Source of the DNA: Meridianimarinicoccus marinus
GTDB taxonomy: Bacteria; Pseudomonadota; Alphaproteobacteria; Rhodobacterales; Rhodobacteraceae
Assembly (NCBI RefSeq): GCF_040689105.1
Contig: NZ_JBFBVU010000003.1
Coordinates: 62,001-126,000 of the forward strand
DNA length: 64,000 nucleotides
Direction of reading: 5' to 3'
Shown: one piece after another, positions 61,006 to 64,000 of the stretch
Position numbering within the stretch: the first letter of the stretch is position 1
Layout of the letters: each line of letters begins with the position of its first letter
Notes under the pieces: model-generated
Database searches by the model: none
What the model saw: only the letters and a program-made list of their open reading frames with translations
What the model was told of the DNA's origin: nothing
Position numbers and translations under genes: made by a program

Positions 61006-62087
61006 GCGATCAGGACTCCCCCGGCGACAAGCCATATGACCCATCCCCGAAGAAGCTGGACGATGCCCGCAAGAAGGGAGAAATCCCGCGCTCTGCCGAT
61101 CTGCTGACGGCGGCGTCCTACGCAGGATCCCTGCTGGCGCTGACCCTCCTCGGGCCGTGGATCGCCACCAATGGCGGCACCGTGCTGATGGTCCTGCTGG
61201 ATCGCGCCGACAGCCTGTCGGCGCAGTTGTTGTCAGACGGCGGCCAGGCCCTTGCCGGTGGCCTGATGGCGCGCTTCGGGCTGGCGGTGGCACCACTGTT
61301 CCTGCTGCCCGCAGCGCTGGTGTTGACCACCACGTTTGCCCTGCGCAGCTTTCTGGTCACACCGTCGAAACTGACGCCAAAACTGAACCGGATCTCGCCG
61401 CTGGCGTCGATGAAGAACAAGTTCGGCCGCAGCGGGCTGTTCGAATTCACCAAGAGCTTCGTGAAACTGCTGGTGATCTCGGCCCTGCTTGGCCTCTACC
61501 TGTCCTCTCGGCTGGAGACGATGATTACCACGCTGTACCTCGGCCCCCGGCCCGTCACTGTTGAAATGGCGCGCATGGCGCTGGAATTCCTGGCCGTGGT
61601 TCTGGCCGTCACGGTAACGATCGGCGGGCTGGACTACCTGTGGCAGCGGGCCGAACACCTGCGCAAGCACCGGATGTCGCACAAGGAAATGACCGACGAG
61701 GCCAAGCAGACCGAAGGCGATCCGCAGATGAAGCAGCAGCGGCGCCAGAAGGGCTATGACATCGCCACCAACCGGATGATGGCTGAGGTGCCCAAGGCGG
61801 ATGTGGTGATCGTCAACCCGCAGCACTATGCCGTGGCGCTGCAATGGGATCGGACCAACCGCGGCGCGCCGGTCTGTGTGGCCAAGGGTGTGGACGAGGT
61901 CGCCGCCCGTATCCGCGAAACCGCGCGCGGCGCCGGCGTGCCCTTGCACCGCGATCCCCCGACCGCGCGCGCCCTGCATGCCACAACCGAAATCGGACAG
62001 GAAATCGCACCGGATCACTACAAAGCCGTCGCGGCGGCCATCCGTTTTGCCGACCGGATGCGCAAATTGCGGCGCAAGACGACATGA
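61002..62087 (+). CDS. flhB: Flagellar export switch protein FlhB
   Basis: A 361-aa protein with four membrane helices (about 30-215) and a cytoplasmic C-domain that normally cleaves itself at NPTH to switch export specificity. Here the site reads NPQH (Asn272-Pro273-Gln274-His275, in VVIVNPQHYAVALQW), with Gln where Thr is usual. The N terminus has KPYDPSPKKLDDARKKGEIPRSADL, which is typical. The GTG start overlaps fliR. The downstream small gene overlaps by 4 bases. Confidence 0.95.
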   Translation: MSDQDSPGDKPYDPSPKKLDDARKKGEIPRSADLLTAASYAGSLLALTLLGPWIATNGGTVLMVLLDRADSLSAQLLSDGGQALAGGLMARFGLAVAPLFLLPAALVLTTTFALRSFLVTPSKLTPKLNRISPLASMKNKFGRSGLFEFTKSFVKLLVISALLGLYLSSRLETMITTLYLGPRPVTVEMARMALEFLAVVLAVTVTIGGLDYLWQRAEHLRKHRMSHKEMTDEAKQTEGDPQMKQQRRQKGYDIATNRMMAEVPKADVVIVNPQHYAVALQWDRTNRGAPVCVAKGVDEVAARIRETARGAGVPLHRDPPTARALHATTEIGQEIAPDHYKAVAAAIRFADRMRKLRRKTT

Positions 62088-62416
62088 CCGACCCCAAGCT
62101 GGATCAATTGGTGACGCTCGCACGGCTGCGCAAACTGCACGAGGATACGAAGATGGCTCGGCTCACGGCCCGGCGCAGCCAGATCGAGGCGGAAATCGCT
62201 GGCCTGCGAACCTCCTGTCCGGAGCCCCTGAAGCTGGATGAGTTCGTGTTCTCCGGCGGATGGGAGCGGGCGCGGTTGTGGCGCGATGCCCAGCTTCTGG
62301 CGCGAAACTCCGATCTCGCCAGCCTGCGCGCCGAAATCGCGGAGCAAATGCCCGCGTCCAACCGCGCCACCGCAAGGTTCGAAATTGCCCGGGAGTTGAA
62401 AAAGCGGACGCCCTGA
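62084..62416 (+). CDS. Small coiled-coil protein after flhB
   Basis: A 110-aa, highly charged helical protein (MTDPKLDQLVTLARLRKLHEDTKMARLTARRSQIEAEIAGLRTS and the C-terminal SLRAEIAEQMPASNRATARFEIARELKK). No signal or membrane part. Its ATG overlaps the flhB stop. Size, helicity and position resemble FliJ-type export chaperones, but no sequence proof is available. Its stop is only 2 bp from the stop of the converging fliL-like gene. Confidence 0.7.
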   Translation: MTDPKLDQLVTLARLRKLHEDTKMARLTARRSQIEAEIAGLRTSCPEPLKLDEFVFSGGWERARLWRDAQLLARNSDLASLRAEIAEQMPASNRATARFEIARELKKRTP

Positions 62417-62418
62417 TC

Positions 62419-62916
62419 TCAGACCTTCTGCTTGACCAGATCGATGATCAGAACGTCCTGCACGATGGGGCCCGCGGTTTTCTGGCCGATCTCGCGCAGC
62501 GCCATGCGCAACCCGTCCAGCCCGGCACTGCTCAGGAAGTTGCCTTCGAAGCCGCCGGCATTGGCATGGTCGAACAGCACGCGCAGGAAGGCATCGCGCA
62601 ACTTCGGCTCCCGGTTATAGATGGTCTCCTTGGATCCTTCCGAGACCTCGACGCTCAGCGACAGGACTACCATCGCCGAGATCCCGTCACCCTCGATGAG
62701 CGGGACGATGAACTGGTTGGCGAATTTGACATATTCCGTGGGCAGCGCGGCGACCTCGTCGTGCCCCTTTGGGTCGTCGCAATCCGACGTCTCCTCCGGG
62801 CAGGCATCAGCCGCATTGGATTCGGATGGCGACAGGGCAGCCCTGGCGAAATAGCCGGTGGCCAGACCGCCCCCAAGCGCGGTCAGGGCCAGGATCACGG
62901 GGATGAGTTTACGCAT
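62419..62916 (-). CDS. FliL-family flagellar basal-body protein (copy 2)
   Basis: A 165-aa single-pass protein with helix LIPVILALTALGGGLATGYFARAAL. A Cys/Asp/Glu-rich linker follows (about 35-55, with two Cys). The FliL domain contains NQFIVPLIEGDGISAMVVLSLSVEV and ends LREIGQKTAGPIVQDVLIIDLVKQKV, which closely fits the family. It lies 8 bp after flgH and is probably co-transcribed. With the gene at 28378 it gives two FliL-like proteins in the window; which one acts at the stator is unknown. Confidence 0.85.
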   Translation of the reverse strand: MRKLIPVILALTALGGGLATGYFARAALSPSESNAADACPEETSDCDDPKGHDEVAALPTEYVKFANQFIVPLIEGDGISAMVVLSLSVEVSEGSKETIYNREPKLRDAFLRVLFDHANAGGFEGNFLSSAGLDGLRMALREIGQKTAGPIVQDVLIIDLVKQKV

Positions 62917-62924
62917 GACGCCCC

Positions 62925-63650
62925 CTAGAACGGCAGGATGATGTCGGCGATCTGCTGACCGTAGCGTGGCTGCTGCACATCCATGATCTGGCCGCGGCCG
63001 CCGTAGGAAATCCGCGCCGAGGCGATCTTGTCGTAGGTGATCTGGTTGCTGCGGGAAATATCCTCGGGGCGCACATAGCCGGTCACCAGAAGTTCACGCA
63101 GCTCGTAGTTTACCCGGACTTCCTGGGAGCCCTGGATGCGCAACACACCGTTGGGCAGGACATCCGTGATCGTGGCGGCCACCTTCAATTCAAGCTTCTC
63201 CTTGCGGCGCACCGATCCGTCGCCATCCGATTCGCTGCCGGATTTCACCGACACCGCGTCGGCCATGCTGGCGCCTTCGGGCAGGTTCTTGTCGATCCGC
63301 TGCGGCAGGCCGAGGAACTGCGGCACCTTCATGGACTCCCCCGCCGACCGGGACCGGGAGGTCGAATTGGAGATCTCGGCTTTCTCGTCGAACTCGATCA
63401 CCACGGTCAGGATATCGCCCTGCTCGCTGGCCCGCAGATCGCCCAGAAGCGAGTTCCGCGCCCCGCTCCACAGCGACGCCTGGTCCACGGCCCGCTGTTT
63501 TTCCAGGGTCCGGGGCAGGCCCTGGACCGACATGGCCAGATGCTCGCGCCCGGTGTCGGTCGGACTGAAATCGGGTCGCTTGCCCACGTGATCCAGGCGC
63601 GCGCAGGCGCCCAGACTGCCGAGGATCATCAAGAGTGCGATGCTGCGCAT
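62925..63650 (-). CDS. flgH: Flagellar L-ring lipoprotein FlgH
   Basis: Outer-membrane ring lipoprotein (241 aa). The signal has the lipobox LGSLGAC. Typical segments are SLWSGARNSLLGDLRASEQGDILTVVIEFDEKAEISNSTSRSRS and the C-terminal GVLRIQGSQEVRVNYELRELLVTGYVRPEDISRSNQITYDKIASARISYGGRGQIMDVQQPRYGQQI, which is diagnostic of FlgH. flgA lies 14 bp upstream on the same strand. Confidence 0.96.
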   Translation of the reverse strand: MRSIALLMILGSLGACARLDHVGKRPDFSPTDTGREHLAMSVQGLPRTLEKQRAVDQASLWSGARNSLLGDLRASEQGDILTVVIEFDEKAEISNSTSRSRSAGESMKVPQFLGLPQRIDKNLPEGASMADAVSVKSGSESDGDGSVRRKEKLELKVAATITDVLPNGVLRIQGSQEVRVNYELRELLVTGYVRPEDISRSNQITYDKIASARISYGGRGQIMDVQQPRYGQQIADIILPF

Positions 63651-63664
63651 GGGGATCTCCTTCG

Positions 63665-64000
63665 CTAGTTGCCGCGCGGGGCCACGGTGACGCTGCCGTC
63701 GGGCATGACGGTGCCGGTCACGGTGTTGCGGGATTCAAGGTTCATGACGCGGATGCGGGCCCCAATCCCGCCGCGCTCCAGCGCGCGCGCCTCGGTGGCG
63801 ATGACAAGGCCGGAATAGATGTAGTTCAGGGGCACGATCTGGTTGCGCGCCACCACCGCCGCCGGTTGCAGGTCCGACGCCCGGATCGGCCGCCCTTCGT
63901 AGATATTGACCCGCGTTTCCATACCGATGGCCTGAGAGGCTTCGCGCAGGGCGCCAGGCTGATCCGGTCCGTACATCAGATCCATCTCGCTGATCACGGT
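63665..64000 (-). CDS. flgA: Flagellar P-ring assembly protein FlgA (partial, 5' end missing)
   Basis: The C-terminal 111 residues of a periplasmic FlgA/SAF-domain protein, open at the right edge of the window. It has RVNIYEGRPIRASDLQPAAVVARNQIVPLNYIYSGLVIATEARALERGGIGARIRVMNLESRNTVTGTVMPDGSVTV, the SAF pattern of FlgA, a chaperone for P-ring (FlgI) assembly. The N terminus with its signal peptide lies outside. It is transcribed towards flgH. Confidence 0.92.
   Translation of the reverse strand, partial: TVISEMDLMYGPDQPGALREASQAIGMETRVNIYEGRPIRASDLQPAAVVARNQIVPLNYIYSGLVIATEARALERGGIGARIRVMNLESRNTVTGTVMPDGSVTVAPRGN

Overview
The window is a GC-rich chromosomal segment of an alphaproteobacterium, very probably a marine Rhodobacteraceae (Roseobacter-group) member. 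The pointers are a GAAC-N7-GAAC LexA box, CtrA-like sites near flagellar genes, an RpoH-type promoter of the alphaproteobacterial kind, an SltF-like flagellar transglycosylase, a DUF2794 gene, a YjbF/YjbH exopolysaccharide pair and a complete seven-gene Mrp antiporter. No rRNA, tRNA, IS element, prophage or CRISPR array was recognised. Coding density is high and most operons are joined by 4-base ATGA/GTGA overlaps.

Layout. 1-24.4 kb is housekeeping and metabolism: a coiled-coil protein, pheS, zapE, a Deg-type protease, an MFS carrier, a HAD hydrolase, a YaiI-type protein, S-formylglutathione hydrolase, an AEC carrier divergent from a TetR regulator, an operon of glutathione-dependent formaldehyde dehydrogenase, a potassium channel, a GNAT enzyme and a NYN nuclease, an I78 inhibitor, LexA-controlled imuB, a DUF2794 protein, NlpC/P60 and M17 peptidases, beta-carbonic anhydrase, asd, a KpsS-like protein, a universal stress protein and a SulP transporter. 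24.4-32.2 kb is flagellar block 1: a 691-aa secreted protein, motA, a MotE-like protein, a small membrane protein and fliL on the minus strand, divergent from fliF-fliH-fliN-fliP.

32.2-45.4 kb is an exopolysaccharide or capsule locus, all on the minus strand: rfbCBDA (dTDP-rhamnose), kpsM, kpsE, kpsT, an epimerase, an initiating sugar transferase, a CapD-type dehydratase, yjbH and yjbF. It is followed by a tiny secreted Ser/Thr/Asn-tailed protein with a strong terminator. 46-51.7 kb is mrpABCDEFG (Na+/H+ antiport).

51.7-57.2 kb is the least explained part. It is a tight five-gene minus-strand operon with two unrecognised proteins, a long DyP-type heme peroxidase, a P450 whose I-helix lacks the usual acid/alcohol pair, and a GST-like protein. 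I regard it as the best candidate for an undescribed system, perhaps peroxide-driven oxidation of a membrane-associated substrate. 57.4-64 kb is flagellar block 2: sltF, flhA, fliR, flhB and a small coiled-coil protein, converging on flgA (partial), flgH and a second fliL-like gene. The two flagellar blocks are separated by about 25 kb of unrelated genes.

Coordinates of starts were adjusted where a family-consistent start or Shine-Dalgarno sequence favoured it. All functional calls come from reading the translated sequences; no database search was run.
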